Shown: in pieces, positions 34,935-43,250 of the stretch | Numbering within the stretch: position 1 is the first letter of the stretch | Layout: every line of letters starts with the position of its first letter | Origin: Flavobacterium sp. Root420 | GTDB taxonomy: Bacteria > Bacteroidota > Bacteroidia > Flavobacteriales > Flavobacteriaceae | DNA: 64,000 bases | NCBI RefSeq assembly: GCF_001427905.1 | Contig: NZ_LMEF01000010.1 | Span: 1-64,000 of the forward strand | Reading direction: 5' to 3' | The notes under the pieces: generated by a model | The model's input: the letters and a program-made list of their open reading frames with translations, nothing else | What the model was told of the DNA's origin: nothing | Databases searched by the model: none | Made by a program: the position numbers and the translations under genes

Positions 34935-36557
34935 ATGAAAACTTCAGAAAAAATTACATTCCCCGAACTCCAAAACGAGTATTTGCAAAATATATTAAGA
35001 CAGCTGGTGCAACAATATAATATTATTGAAATGTTTTTTACCCGCCAGCAATCATCTGTATTTTCATATCTTATTATTCATATTGAAAATAGTATCGATG
35101 TAGCCAAACTGCAAAATAGTAACTGGGTAAAAAAAGTTAAAAAAAGCTGTCAAATCGATGTAAATTTTATCTACACTTCAAAACTTCGTAATCGATATAC
35201 GTCAGGCTGTCCGTTTACTGCTTTTTATTGCCGTCCGTCTGCTGTAATTTTCCATAATAAAGAATTGAAAGATTCTGCTTTTACTACATTGGAATGGAAA
35301 AAATATAAAAAGAATTTTAATGTTTATCAGAACGAGTTTTTCCATGACCACGAACTACAAAAATGGCAGATTAAAAATCTTATATCAGAAAGTTCTTCAA
35401 ACAGTGTTTTTACATCTTATGCAAGACTGATTGAATATGATCTGACCTATTTAGAGGAACTATATGCAGGAAAAAAATCTGCCAGCCTGAATTTAAGTGA
35501 AAGGATTACTGAATTGATCCAATACATTCCTGATATTCAAAAATATTTTGTGAAGAGCCGAAAAAACGGATATTATCTGGCTGATCTTTTATTACAGGCA
35601 AAAGAAGCCAGCAGTGAAGATGATGTAATTTACAGGGATGAAATGTTTCAAGCTGTTGGAACTGCTGAACAGGGGCTTTTTAATCTGATTGAAAGCAGGT
35701 TTGATGAATTGAAGAAACTTATAAAAAAAGGATATGACAAAAAAGAAATGATCTGCCATACTAATGAGATGCCTAAAGAAGCAATCTTGGATACTGCTGT
35801 GCAGACCATATTAAATTTTGCCGAGGCTGAACAAATTTACATGTATCATAAAATTACCTGTTACAATAAAACAGTCTATTATCTTCTTCTGATTGCTTCT
35901 GAGACAGGGAATGAAAAATTAAAACTTATTACAGACTCCCTAAGAAATAAAGTCGGACAAGATTACAATTTCGTTCTTATAAGCCACAGCCGTTACTGGA
36001 TACAGAATAATCTTTTTGAATACCAGAGTTTCTTTTCGAAAATTATTCAAGACGATTACCTGATTTATTCGTCAGGTGAATATCATCCAGTATTTCATTG
36101 GGAATCTCCCCACAAACCTTACCACGGAGACCTTCACATTTTTTATAAATCCGTTAAGCAAATTGCTGTGCAGTTTTCTGCTACAGCCAAAAATGCAAAC
36201 GAAAGCTACTGCGGACTTGACAGCCTATTTGCGTTATTCTTCCTTTCTTTCAGCAGAACATACATTTATGCCAGAACTTATTACATGCCTAATTATCTTC
36301 CAAGCCAGACTTTATGGGGTCTTTGTATTTATGCGGATAGCGATATAAGAAAATATAATTTTCTGCTTGAAAATTTCTGGACAGATTTCTTTCCTTATGC
36401 AGACAGGAACAGAACTGTTTTCCATGGGCTGTCGAGACTTGATCAAGATAAAGCTGATCAGATGAATGTAATTGTTGAGAAACTGATGATTGAACTGCAT
36501 AATCTAGTTATTGAAAGCGGACTTCTTAAAAATTATGATGAGGAATTAATGAAATAA
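34935..36557 (+). CDS. Large island protein of unknown function, possible HEPN-like C-terminus
   Basis: A 540-residue soluble protein with no family recognised with confidence. The N-terminal 100 residues (MFFTRQQSSVFSYLIIHI...) loosely recall a degenerate nucleotidyltransferase fold. The C-terminal 170 residues are helical, start near YHGDLHIFYKSVKQIAVQF and end with RNRTVFHGL, where R-x5-H fits the HEPN RNase motif R-x4-6-H. A nucleotidyltransferase-HEPN-like fusion is therefore possible but speculative. It starts 36 bp after the previous gene. Confidence 0.5.
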   Translation: MKTSEKITFPELQNEYLQNILRQLVQQYNIIEMFFTRQQSSVFSYLIIHIENSIDVAKLQNSNWVKKVKKSCQIDVNFIYTSKLRNRYTSGCPFTAFYCRPSAVIFHNKELKDSAFTTLEWKKYKKNFNVYQNEFFHDHELQKWQIKNLISESSSNSVFTSYARLIEYDLTYLEELYAGKKSASLNLSERITELIQYIPDIQKYFVKSRKNGYYLADLLLQAKEASSEDDVIYRDEMFQAVGTAEQGLFNLIESRFDELKKLIKKGYDKKEMICHTNEMPKEAILDTAVQTILNFAEAEQIYMYHKITCYNKTVYYLLLIASETGNEKLKLITDSLRNKVGQDYNFVLISHSRYWIQNNLFEYQSFFSKIIQDDYLIYSSGEYHPVFHWESPHKPYHGDLHIFYKSVKQIAVQFSATAKNANESYCGLDSLFALFFLSFSRTYIYARTYYMPNYLPSQTLWGLCIYADSDIRKYNFLLENFWTDFFPYADRNRTVFHGLSRLDQDKADQMNVIVEKLMIELHNLVIESGLLKNYDEELMK

Positions 36558-36579
36558 AGCTGATTTAAAAATAAATATC

Positions 36580-36933
36580 ATGGAAACAGATAAAATTCAA
36601 AACATAGAAAATATTGAAAGATTAGCAGAAATGTGCTTTCGTACTTTAAAACCAACAGGAGACAGAGATGGATTATATACAGCGGAAATAAGGGTTTTTG
36701 GTTACTTAGAGCTTGCATCAATTATCAAAAACCTAATGAAATTATGTATCGTTGCTGTGGATCACGAAGCTGTTGAATTACCCTGTACCATCAAAAGCTC
36801 GTCAATAGATGTTGGGCTGATACTTGGAATTGCCCTGCAGTTGTTTCCAGTGGATGAATTTGAATTGTTGAGCGAAATAAGTGACCTGTATCCAAAAGGC
36901 AAAACATCAGAAGAAAAAAGTGAGGTAGCTTAA
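36580..36933 (+). CDS. Small conserved island protein of unknown function
   Basis: A 117-residue protein, acidic at the C-terminus (GKTSEEKSEVA), with LAEMCFRTLKPTGDRDGLYTA near the N-terminus and a hydrophobic centre. No motif or membrane helix was recognised. It follows the previous gene by 22 bp and is likely in the same operon. Its function is unknown. Confidence 0.5.
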   Translation: METDKIQNIENIERLAEMCFRTLKPTGDRDGLYTAEIRVFGYLELASIIKNLMKLCIVAVDHEAVELPCTIKSSSIDVGLILGIALQLFPVDEFELLSEISDLYPKGKTSEEKSEVA

Positions 36934-36973
36934 AATTAAGATAGTTAAAGGTTCAATTACGTTCTCTTCATCC

Positions 36974-36998
36974 ATCATGGACAAATTATGTCCATGAT
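36974..36998. repeat. 25-bp palindrome ATCATGG-N11-CCATGAT, copy 2
   Basis: A perfect dyad with 10-bp arms (ATCATGGACA / TGTCCATGAT) and a 5-base centre. It is the better copy of the pair with 31394-31418 and lies about 95 bp upstream of the recombinase operon. Confidence 0.7.
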
Positions 36999-37044
36999 AA
37001 TATAAAAACGATGATTTATCTTTATAGGGATAAATGATTGTGGA

Positions 37045-37073
37045 ACAAAAAAGACCAGTGATGGTCTTTTTTT
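37045..37073 (+). terminator. Terminator upstream of the recombinase operon
   Basis: AAAGACCA/TGGTCTTT hairpin followed by a T-run. It separates the 34339-36933 operon from the recombinase genes. Confidence 0.7.
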
Positions 37074-37091
37074 AATGAAGAGGAATATCAA

Positions 37092-37370
37092 ATGGAGAAA
37101 GATGAAAGAAATGAAAGAGGAAGATTAACAGCTGAACAAGCTTTAAGAATGTTCAAAGAAGAAAATTTAGACCTGACACTTGACCAAGCAAGGATAATCT
37201 TGGAGTTTATGCGAAAACTAGCATCATTAACCGTATCAAATTTTTTAAGACAACAAAATGAAACAAATAGCAGACCTATACGTGAGAGTGAGTACGGACG
37301 AACAAGCAGACAAGGGATACTCACAAAGAAATCAAGAAGAGGTACTAAAAAAGTATTGCCAGATAAATAA
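37092..37370 (+). CDS. Small protein preceding the serine recombinase
   Basis: 92 residues; the first ~55 (MEKDERNERGRLTAEQALRM ... ILEFMRKLASLTVSNFL) look like a compact helical protein typical of the small gene before such recombinases. The last 38 codons overlap the recombinase start (from 37258) in another frame and are basic and low-complexity, so the C-terminal part may be only a by-product of overlap. It may be an excision or regulatory factor. Confidence 0.5.
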   Translation: MEKDERNERGRLTAEQALRMFKEENLDLTLDQARIILEFMRKLASLTVSNFLRQQNETNSRPIRESEYGRTSRQGILTKKSRRGTKKVLPDK

Positions 37371-38814
37371 CATCGCACTACGGGATATTATTTATGAAGA
37401 TCATTCTGCAAAAACATTCCTCCGTCCAAAATGGAAGTTATTATTAGTGAATTTGAAAAAATTTAAAAATAAAACGGATTTAGTTTTATTTACCAAATGG
37501 GACAGATTTAGCAGAAATGCAGGAGACGCTTATCAGATGATTAATACGCTGAGGAAACTAGGGGTTGAGCCACAGGCAATAGAACAGCCTTTGGACCTTT
37601 CTGTGCCGGAAAACAAAATGATGTTAGCTTTTTATTTAGCCGTTCCCGAAGTTGAGAATGACAGAAGAGCTTTAAATGTTTTTCATGGTATGCGAAGAGC
37701 AAAAAAAGAAGGCAGATATGTTAGCCAGGCACCAATTGGATATGTCAATAAATCCAAGGATGACGGTAGTAAATATATTGCTATTAAAGAACCTGAAGCA
37801 TCAATTATGCGATGGGCATTTAATGAAATTTCAAAAGGGATCTTCAGTACGGAAGATATTCATCGCATGGCACGAAAGAAAGGTATCAAGACAGGAAAAC
37901 ACAGTTTCTGGCTTGCCGTTAGAAATCCTTTATACTGTGGGAAAATTAAAGTTCCTCAGTATAAAGATGAACCAAGTTATCTCGCAGATGGACAACATGA
38001 AGCAATAATTACTGAGGAATTGTTCTACAAGGTTCAGGATGTTGTGGACGGAAGGAAAAAAGTTATTCGTCCAAAAGTTGATACAATACTAGAATTGCCT
38101 TTAAGAGGTTTTTTAATCTGTCCAGTTTGTGGAAAAATATTATCAGGAAGTAAATCTAAAGGGCGTAATAAATATTACGCCTATTACCATTGCTTCAAAG
38201 GCTGTTCTCATCGTATAGGTGCGGAAGAAGTAAATGATATGTTTATAAAAGAACTTTTGCAATACGCTCCAAAACGTGAGTTTAAAAAAGTTTACAGCAT
38301 TCTAATCATGGAAGCCTATAAAGAACAAACAAAAGAAAGACAAAATGAGAAAACGCGATTATTAAATCAGATAAAAGATTATGAGAACAGATTGAGCAAA
38401 GCTAGAGATATGCTTATGACCAATCAGATTGATGCTTTGGATTACAGGGAAATAAAATCTGATTACGGAGATACACTAGCCAGGCTTCAGGCAAAGTATT
38501 CAGGTTTAAATACAGATCATGAAAATATCGAAATACTGCTGAATAAGGGAATTGAAAATTTACTTAGAATTCATTCAATATACGATAATTCGCAGTTTGT
38601 TGAATGCAGGGACTTGATCGGTTCAATATTTCCTGAAAATTTAATCTTTGATGGAATAGGATTTCGAACCACAAGAGTCAATGAAGCGGTGCAGCTAATG
38701 TACTTAATTAACAAGCAATTAGACCAAAATAAAAAAGAGACAAATCAGAATATTTCTAACTTGTCTCTTATGGTGGGCGATGAGGGGTTCGAACCCCCGA
38801 CCCCCTCGGTGTAA
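37258..38814 (+). CDS. Large serine recombinase (site-specific integrase)
   Basis: A 518-residue protein. The resolvase catalytic domain starts ADLYVRVSTDEQ, with R10 and nucleophile S12. The recombinase domain covers about 150-280, a zinc ribbon is seen at CPVCGKIL...HCFKGC (about 285-325), and a coiled coil follows (about 350-425). It integrates and excises the island. The final 15 codons (MVGDEGFEPPTPSV) are read antisense through the tRNA-Val gene, and its stop falls in the anticodon loop. This places the attachment site at the tRNA. Confidence 0.95.
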   Translation: MKQIADLYVRVSTDEQADKGYSQRNQEEVLKKYCQINNIALRDIIYEDHSAKTFLRPKWKLLLVNLKKFKNKTDLVLFTKWDRFSRNAGDAYQMINTLRKLGVEPQAIEQPLDLSVPENKMMLAFYLAVPEVENDRRALNVFHGMRRAKKEGRYVSQAPIGYVNKSKDDGSKYIAIKEPEASIMRWAFNEISKGIFSTEDIHRMARKKGIKTGKHSFWLAVRNPLYCGKIKVPQYKDEPSYLADGQHEAIITEELFYKVQDVVDGRKKVIRPKVDTILELPLRGFLICPVCGKILSGSKSKGRNKYYAYYHCFKGCSHRIGAEEVNDMFIKELLQYAPKREFKKVYSILIMEAYKEQTKERQNEKTRLLNQIKDYENRLSKARDMLMTNQIDALDYREIKSDYGDTLARLQAKYSGLNTDHENIEILLNKGIENLLRIHSIYDNSQFVECRDLIGSIFPENLIFDGIGFRTTRVNEAVQLMYLINKQLDQNKKETNQNISNLSLMVGDEGFEPPTPSV

Positions 38815-38848
38815 ACGAGGTGCTCTGAACCAGCTGAGCTAATCGCCC
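38771..38848 (-). tRNA. tRNA-Val(UAC)
   Basis: A 75-nt cloverleaf plus encoded CCA (38771-38773). The acceptor arms GGGCGAT/ATCGCCC pair fully. The anticodon stem CCTCG/CGAGG holds loop TTTACAC with anticodon TAC. The T-arm carries GGTTCGAACC. It is the probable attachment site of the neighbouring island. Confidence 0.97.
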
Positions 38849-38886
38849 TATTTTACTAGGTTGCTATCATTTCGTGATTGCGAGTG

Positions 38887-38917
38887 CAAATATACGCTAG
38901 TTTTCGAGTTCTGCAAA
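38887..38917 (-). promoter_or_regulatory. Promoter of tRNA-Val
   Basis: Read leftward, TTTG (38914-38917), 19 bp, TATATTTG (38887-38894): a full consensus match about 39 bp upstream of the mature 5' end. Confidence 0.75.
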
Positions 38918-39027
38918 GAAATTCCATTAAATATTTAAAGTTTTTTCTTCATGGCTTATATCTTGCTGGTGCTGAATTTATTATAAAAGTACTTTTTTAA
39001 AAGTTTTTTAAACATTTACCACATGTC

Positions 39028-40254
39028 TTAGTTTAAAGGCAATTCTGCCACAACAAAAGTGCTTCCTCCAACATAAATAAAATCATTTTCCGATGCATTT
39101 TCCTTCGCAGCAGCAAAAGCAGTTGCAACAGAATCGTATTTTTCTCCGGTTAAGCCATGTTTTTCTGCAGCTTCTTTTAGAATTTCGGTGGATAAACCGC
39201 GAGACGAATCCGGTCTGCAAAAATAATAGTGTGCTTTTTTAGGGAAGAGCGGTAAAATAGAATCCAGGTCTTTATCATTAACAACGCCCAAAACAATATG
39301 CAAATTTTCAAAAGCTTCTTTCTGAATCTGATTCATTACAACCGCTAATCCGTGTTTGTTGTGCGCCGTGTCGCAGATTATTTTAGGATTTTCTCCCAAC
39401 TGCTGCCATCGTCCTTGTAACCCCGTATTTTTTACTGTATGTAATAAACCGCTTTTTAGGTTGTCGATAGAAACTTTAAAATCGGTTTGTGAATTTAAAA
39501 CAACAACAACTTGCTGAACGGTTTTTTTATTCTGAAACTGATAATCGCCAAGCAAATCAGAAGGGAAAACTCCGGAAATTAAATCGGCAGCAAAATAAAT
39601 CGGCGCATTGTTTTCTTTTGCTTTAGCTAAAAATACCGCTTCCGTTTCCTCTGTGTATTCCCCAATTACAACTGGTACATTTGGTTTAATAATTCCGGCT
39701 TTTTCGCCTGCAATTGCTGTAAGTGTATTTCCTAAAAACTGCATGTGATCCAAATCGATGTTGGTAATTACCGAAATCAAAGGCGTGATAATATTTGTTG
39801 CGTCCAGTCTTCCGCCCAAACCAACCTCAATAATCGCAATATCTGTTTTTTGGGATGCAAAATAATCGAACGCCAAACCAACAGACATTTCGAAAAAACT
39901 CATATCATTGGCTTCAAAAAAGCTTTTATGTTTGGCGATAAATTCAACCACAAAATCTTCAGAGATATCGGCACCGTTGATTTTGATTCTTTCCCTAAAA
40001 TCTTTGAGATGAGGTGAAGTGTACAAGCCAACTTTATACCCCGCTTCCTGCAAAACAGACGCCAGCATATGCGAAGTCGAGCCTTTGCCATTGGTGCCGG
40101 CAACGTGAATGCATTTTAGCTGATTTTGCGGATTATCAAGATGTGCCGCCAGTAGTTTAATATTAGTCAAATCTTCTTTGTACGCCGAAGCGCCCTGAAG
40201 CTGATACATCGGGAGTTGGTTAAACATCCAGTTTGTGGTCTCTTGATAGTTCAT
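39028..40254 (-). CDS. folC: Bifunctional folylpolyglutamate synthase / dihydrofolate synthase
   Basis: A 408-residue Mur-ligase-family enzyme. The P-loop HVAGTNGKGSTSHML is at about 50-64, followed by VGLYTSPHL, then FDYFASQKTDIAIIEVGLGGRLDATN with the metal-site residues, and DTAHNKHG in the C-terminal domain. It adds glutamate to dihydropteroate and folates in the cytoplasm. Length and motifs are typical. It is the first ordinary chromosomal protein gene right of the island. Confidence 0.95.
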   Translation of the reverse strand: MNYQETTNWMFNQLPMYQLQGASAYKEDLTNIKLLAAHLDNPQNQLKCIHVAGTNGKGSTSHMLASVLQEAGYKVGLYTSPHLKDFRERIKINGADISEDFVVEFIAKHKSFFEANDMSFFEMSVGLAFDYFASQKTDIAIIEVGLGGRLDATNIITPLISVITNIDLDHMQFLGNTLTAIAGEKAGIIKPNVPVVIGEYTEETEAVFLAKAKENNAPIYFAADLISGVFPSDLLGDYQFQNKKTVQQVVVVLNSQTDFKVSIDNLKSGLLHTVKNTGLQGRWQQLGENPKIICDTAHNKHGLAVVMNQIQKEAFENLHIVLGVVNDKDLDSILPLFPKKAHYYFCRPDSSRGLSTEILKEAAEKHGLTGEKYDSVATAFAAAKENASENDFIYVGGSTFVVAELPLN

Positions 40255-40386
40255 TTATTTTGGATAAAATAGTTGTAGATTGAAATAATTTCCGTTTTTT
40301 TTAGTTTTATATTTACAGCGAAAATTATCTTTATTGCAAATTTCAAATATTTTTTACAATTAATTATTAAAAACCAGAATTAATAT

Positions 40387-41082
40387 ATGTTTAGTTTTAT
40401 TCAACAACAAACAGATACCATTGCAAACGCAGCATCTAACGTAGTTATCGAAAAAATTGCACCAAATACCGAGATCTCAGTTTTAGGATTTATTTTAAAA
40501 GGAGGTTTTTTCCTGATTCCAATCGCTATCCTCTTATTCTATACTATTTATATCATTTTTGAACGCTATTTATACATCAGCAAAGCGTCTAAAATTGACA
40601 GCCGATTAATGCAGGATGTTGGCGATAAATTAAACGCAGGAAATATTGAATTGGCCCGAACAATTGTAGAAAGAAGTGATACTGCTGCAGCAAATATTTT
40701 AAAAGAAGGTGTTTTAGTAATCGGAAGACCAATTGCTGAAATTGAATCCAACATGGACCGCGCTGCCGATATTGAAATTGGTGAAATGGAAAGACGTTTA
40801 GGCCATCTTGGACTTATTGCGGGTATCGCTCCAACCTTAGGTTTCATCGGAACAATTTCAGGAGTAATCAAGATTTTTTACAGCATCTCAGTTACAGAGA
40901 ATATTAGTATCGGAAACATTTCCGGAGGTTTATACGAAAAAATGATCAGTTCAGGTTCTGGGTTAATTGTGGGTATTATTGCGTATAGTGCGTACCACTT
41001 ATTGAACGGAAAAATTGATGATTTTGCTTTAAAAATTCAGAAACAGATTTTAGAATTTGTCAATATAATTCAAAGAGCATAA
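40387..41082 (+). CDS. exbB: MotA/TolQ/ExbB proton channel family protein
   Basis: A 231-residue inner-membrane protein with three helices: about 34-60 (GFILKGGFFLIPIAILLFYT), about 140-162 (GLIAGIAPTLGFIGTISGVI) and about 185-205 (GSGLIVGIIAYSAYHLL). The conserved IAPTLGFIGTISGVI is the family signature. With ExbD it uses the proton gradient to drive TonB. The ExbD-like gene follows after 3 bp. TolQ is the alternative name; the nearby TonB-like gene favours ExbB. Confidence 0.88.
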   Translation: MFSFIQQQTDTIANAASNVVIEKIAPNTEISVLGFILKGGFFLIPIAILLFYTIYIIFERYLYISKASKIDSRLMQDVGDKLNAGNIELARTIVERSDTAAANILKEGVLVIGRPIAEIESNMDRAADIEIGEMERRLGHLGLIAGIAPTLGFIGTISGVIKIFYSISVTENISIGNISGGLYEKMISSGSGLIVGIIAYSAYHLLNGKIDDFALKIQKQILEFVNIIQRA

Positions 41083-41085
41083 GGT

Positions 41086-41481
41086 ATGTCTATTAAGAGA
41101 AAAAGAAGATTTCATGCCGAAGTGGCGACGTCATCGTTAAGTGATATTATGTTTTTCCTGCTGTTGTTTTTCCTTATAATTTCAACGCTTGCAAATCCGA
41201 ATGTTATTAAAATGACCTTGCCGAAAGCGAAATCAAATGAAAAAACAAACAAACAGCTGATTAGTTTATCCGTTACCGAAGATAAAAAATTCTACATCGA
41301 CAAAGAACCCGTTGATTTCGAAAACCTTGAAACCAGTTTAATGACTAAAATTGGGGCAGACAAAGATCAGACGGTTGTCGTTCGTATTCCGTTTAACCTT
41401 CAGGTACAGGATTTAGTTGATGTACTACAGATAGGAGTGAAGAACAATTTGAAGTTCGTAATAGCTACAAGTCCGAAGTAG
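41086..41481 (+). CDS. exbD: ExbD/TolR family biopolymer transport protein
   Basis: A 131-residue protein with one membrane helix (about 20-38). The helix carries the conserved aspartate in SLSDIMFFLLLFFLI (D20), which takes up protons in the ExbB/ExbD motor. The periplasmic domain follows (about 50-131). It is translated in tandem with exbB and ends at a 21-bp perfect hairpin. Confidence 0.88.
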   Translation: MSIKRKRRFHAEVATSSLSDIMFFLLLFFLIISTLANPNVIKMTLPKAKSNEKTNKQLISLSVTEDKKFYIDKEPVDFENLETSLMTKIGADKDQTVVVRIPFNLQVQDLVDVLQIGVKNNLKFVIATSPK

Positions 41482-41489
41482 GTTTATCA

Positions 41490-41746
41490 TTAGGGCGTGA
41501 CCACAATAAAAAAATGGGCGAATCAGCATAACGTTGATTCGCCCATTTTTTTATTGCGGTCGGGCTATCCACGCTACTTCGGTAGCTAGCTTCTATCCCT
41601 CACGCGGAGAAAAGAGAGCATAGAAGAAAGAGGAAAGAAGAAAGAGGCAAGAGGAAAGAGGAAAGATGAAAGAATATAGAGGAAAGAGAATAGATTGAAG
41701 AAAAAGTAGCCGTAAAGTATGTCATTGCGAGGAACGAAGCAATCTC
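41490..41746 (+). repeat. Composite dispersed repeat, copy 1 (with embedded terminator)
   Basis: In order: TTAGGGCGTG, a 21-bp perfect hairpin (41505-41525 / 41535-41555) that terminates exbD, GTCGGGCT, a GCTAC-TTCG-GTAGC hairpin, CTATCCCTCACGCGG, a long GA-rich tract (about 41608-41700) and GTAGCC-TAAAGTATGTCATTGCGAGGAACGAAGC. The same order is found inverted at 55381-55596. The hairpin sequence differs between copies although the flanks are conserved. Confidence 0.75.
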
Positions 41747-42045
41747 ATTAGAATAATCGACACAATCTTGTCATTCCTCGTTCCTCGGAATGACAGACTG
41801 GGCGAAAATATGAAACTTTAAAAGACATTAAACCTGTCGGGTTGAACGCAATATTGTCATTTCGACCGAAAGGAGAAATCACATAAAATGAAGACACACA
41901 GTACGTCGCTCCCGAGTGTGAAATGACAAATACGAACATAAAAAAGGCTTTCTGAAATTTTTCAGAAAGCCTTTTTTATGTGTAATTATAATTAGTGAAA
42001 ATCCGTGACTCGAGCGATAGCGAACAGACGAAGTAAATCCGTGTT
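41747..42045. other. Repeat-rich spacer with a terminator before the tonB-like gene
   Basis: It contains CCTGTCGGGTT and GTCATTTCGACCGAAAGGAG, elements of dispersed flavobacterial repeats. A 17-bp hairpin (41941-41957 / 41960-41976) with A- and T-flanks terminates the convergent leftward gene. A 63-codon reading here is not a gene. Confidence 0.6.
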
Positions 42046-42948
42046 TTAATTTAAACTAAAATTATAAATAATCTTACCAGTTTGTTTCACAGGAGCATTC
42101 TCATCTGGTGCCCATTTTGTATTCATAGCTGCTATTCTCGCTTGGTCCAATAAACAGCTTGCCGTATTGGTTGTTCCTTTAATTCCGGGTGTCGCGCCGA
42201 TTGTTTTTCCGTTTTGATCCACTGTAACTTCAACCACGACTTTTCCTTCTTCGTTACACGTATATTTTGGTGCAGGTTTCGATAATGCTTTTCGGTTTCC
42301 AAGAGAATATCCTGATCCGCCGCCAGAACCACCGCCGCTTCCGGCTCCGTAACCGCTTCCGGTACCAATACCATTTCCGGTTCCGTTTCCACCGCCTGTT
42401 CCGCCACCAGAACCTCCGCTGCCGTAATAGCCGTTTGAATTTAAACTTCCACCAGCTTTTCCTTTGTTTCCAGCCACTTTATCATCGCCGTCGCCTCCCT
42501 TGTTAGACCCTTTCATAATGCTCGATAAAGCATCATTTGTAGAGTTGGAAACTTTAGGTTTTTGAGGAACTGGTTTTGTTTCCGGTTTTACAACTGGAGT
42601 TGGTTTTTTAGGTTTTTCCTTTACAGGAATAACGACATCATTAACATCGTCTGCTGTATTTTCTTGTGTTATAATAGCTTCATCCGGAGTTGCTTTCGCA
42701 GGAGTTACTTTCGCCTGGTTTTTTACATTTAAAACCTCACTTTTATAATTCGTTCCTGAACCTAAATCGCTGTCGCCAAAATTTACCGTAACGCCGCCAC
42801 CGCCACCGCCTTCAGCAAGTGCGACATTATTTTCCGGGTTGTATGGAGGCCAAAAACGTATAAAAAACAGCAATACTAATATTACTGCATATATCGCCGT
42901 GGTGAGTAGTAATGATTTCTTTTGATCTGAAGAAATAGTGGAACTCAT
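42046..42948 (-). CDS. TonB-like energy transducer with glycine-rich linker
   Basis: A 300-residue protein: a membrane helix at about 13-31, then a periplasmic linker with a Pro/Lys segment (about 105-145) and a glycine/serine-rich run (about 165-215), and a TonB C-terminal domain (about 225-300, KVVVEVTVDQNGKTIGATPG). It would carry ExbB/ExbD energy to outer-membrane receptors. Unusually, it is on the opposite strand, convergent to exbB-exbD, and so it is transcribed separately. Confidence 0.85.
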   Translation of the reverse strand: MSSTISSDQKKSLLLTTAIYAVILVLLFFIRFWPPYNPENNVALAEGGGGGGVTVNFGDSDLGSGTNYKSEVLNVKNQAKVTPAKATPDEAIITQENTADDVNDVVIPVKEKPKKPTPVVKPETKPVPQKPKVSNSTNDALSSIMKGSNKGGDGDDKVAGNKGKAGGSLNSNGYYGSGGSGGGTGGGNGTGNGIGTGSGYGAGSGGGSGGGSGYSLGNRKALSKPAPKYTCNEEGKVVVEVTVDQNGKTIGATPGIKGTTNTASCLLDQARIAAMNTKWAPDENAPVKQTGKIIYNFSLN

Positions 42949-43026
42949 TATGATTCTGAATTTTGTATTGTATCTAATTAAAAACGTTTAAAAGTACTAA
43001 AAATTGTTTAGAATCAAAGAGAGAAT

Positions 43027-43199
43027 TTAACCGCAAAGGCCGCTAAGAGTTACGCAAAGTTCGCGAAGCTGTTTGTTTTTAATCTCGCAAAGTCGCGAAG
43101 TCGCAAAGAAAACTTAAAAAGAAAAACTTTGCGACTTCGCGACTTTGCGAGAAATAAGCTAGCGTTCCTTGCGTAAGCCTTTGCGAACCTTGCGGTTAA
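43027..43199. repeat. Nested palindromic repeat with a 26-bp perfect hairpin
   Basis: Outer arms TTAACCGCAAAGG (43027-43039) and CCTTGCGGTTAA (43188-43199) enclose perfect 26-bp arms (43083-43108 / 43127-43152) built of the CGCAAAG/CGCGAAG units typical of Bacteroidetes intergenic repeats. It separates the tonB-like and dehydrogenase genes. Confidence 0.75.
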
Positions 43200-43208
43200 G
43201 CAAAAAAA

Positions 43209-43234
43209 AAGCGAGCTAAATTTAGCCCGCTTGG
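43209..43234 (-). terminator. Terminator of the dehydrogenase gene
   Basis: AAGCGAGCTAAA/TTTAGCCCGCTT arms, one mismatch; read leftward, they are followed by a run of T. Confidence 0.7.
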
Positions 43235-43250
43235 AAATGAAGTATAAAAA

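Noticed and set aside
41748..41939. 63-codon leftward frame
   Set aside because: Lies wholly in dispersed repeat sequence.
42132..42506. Frames of 91 and 79 codons on both strands within the tonB-like gene
   Set aside because: Both are other-frame readings of its glycine-rich coding repeat.
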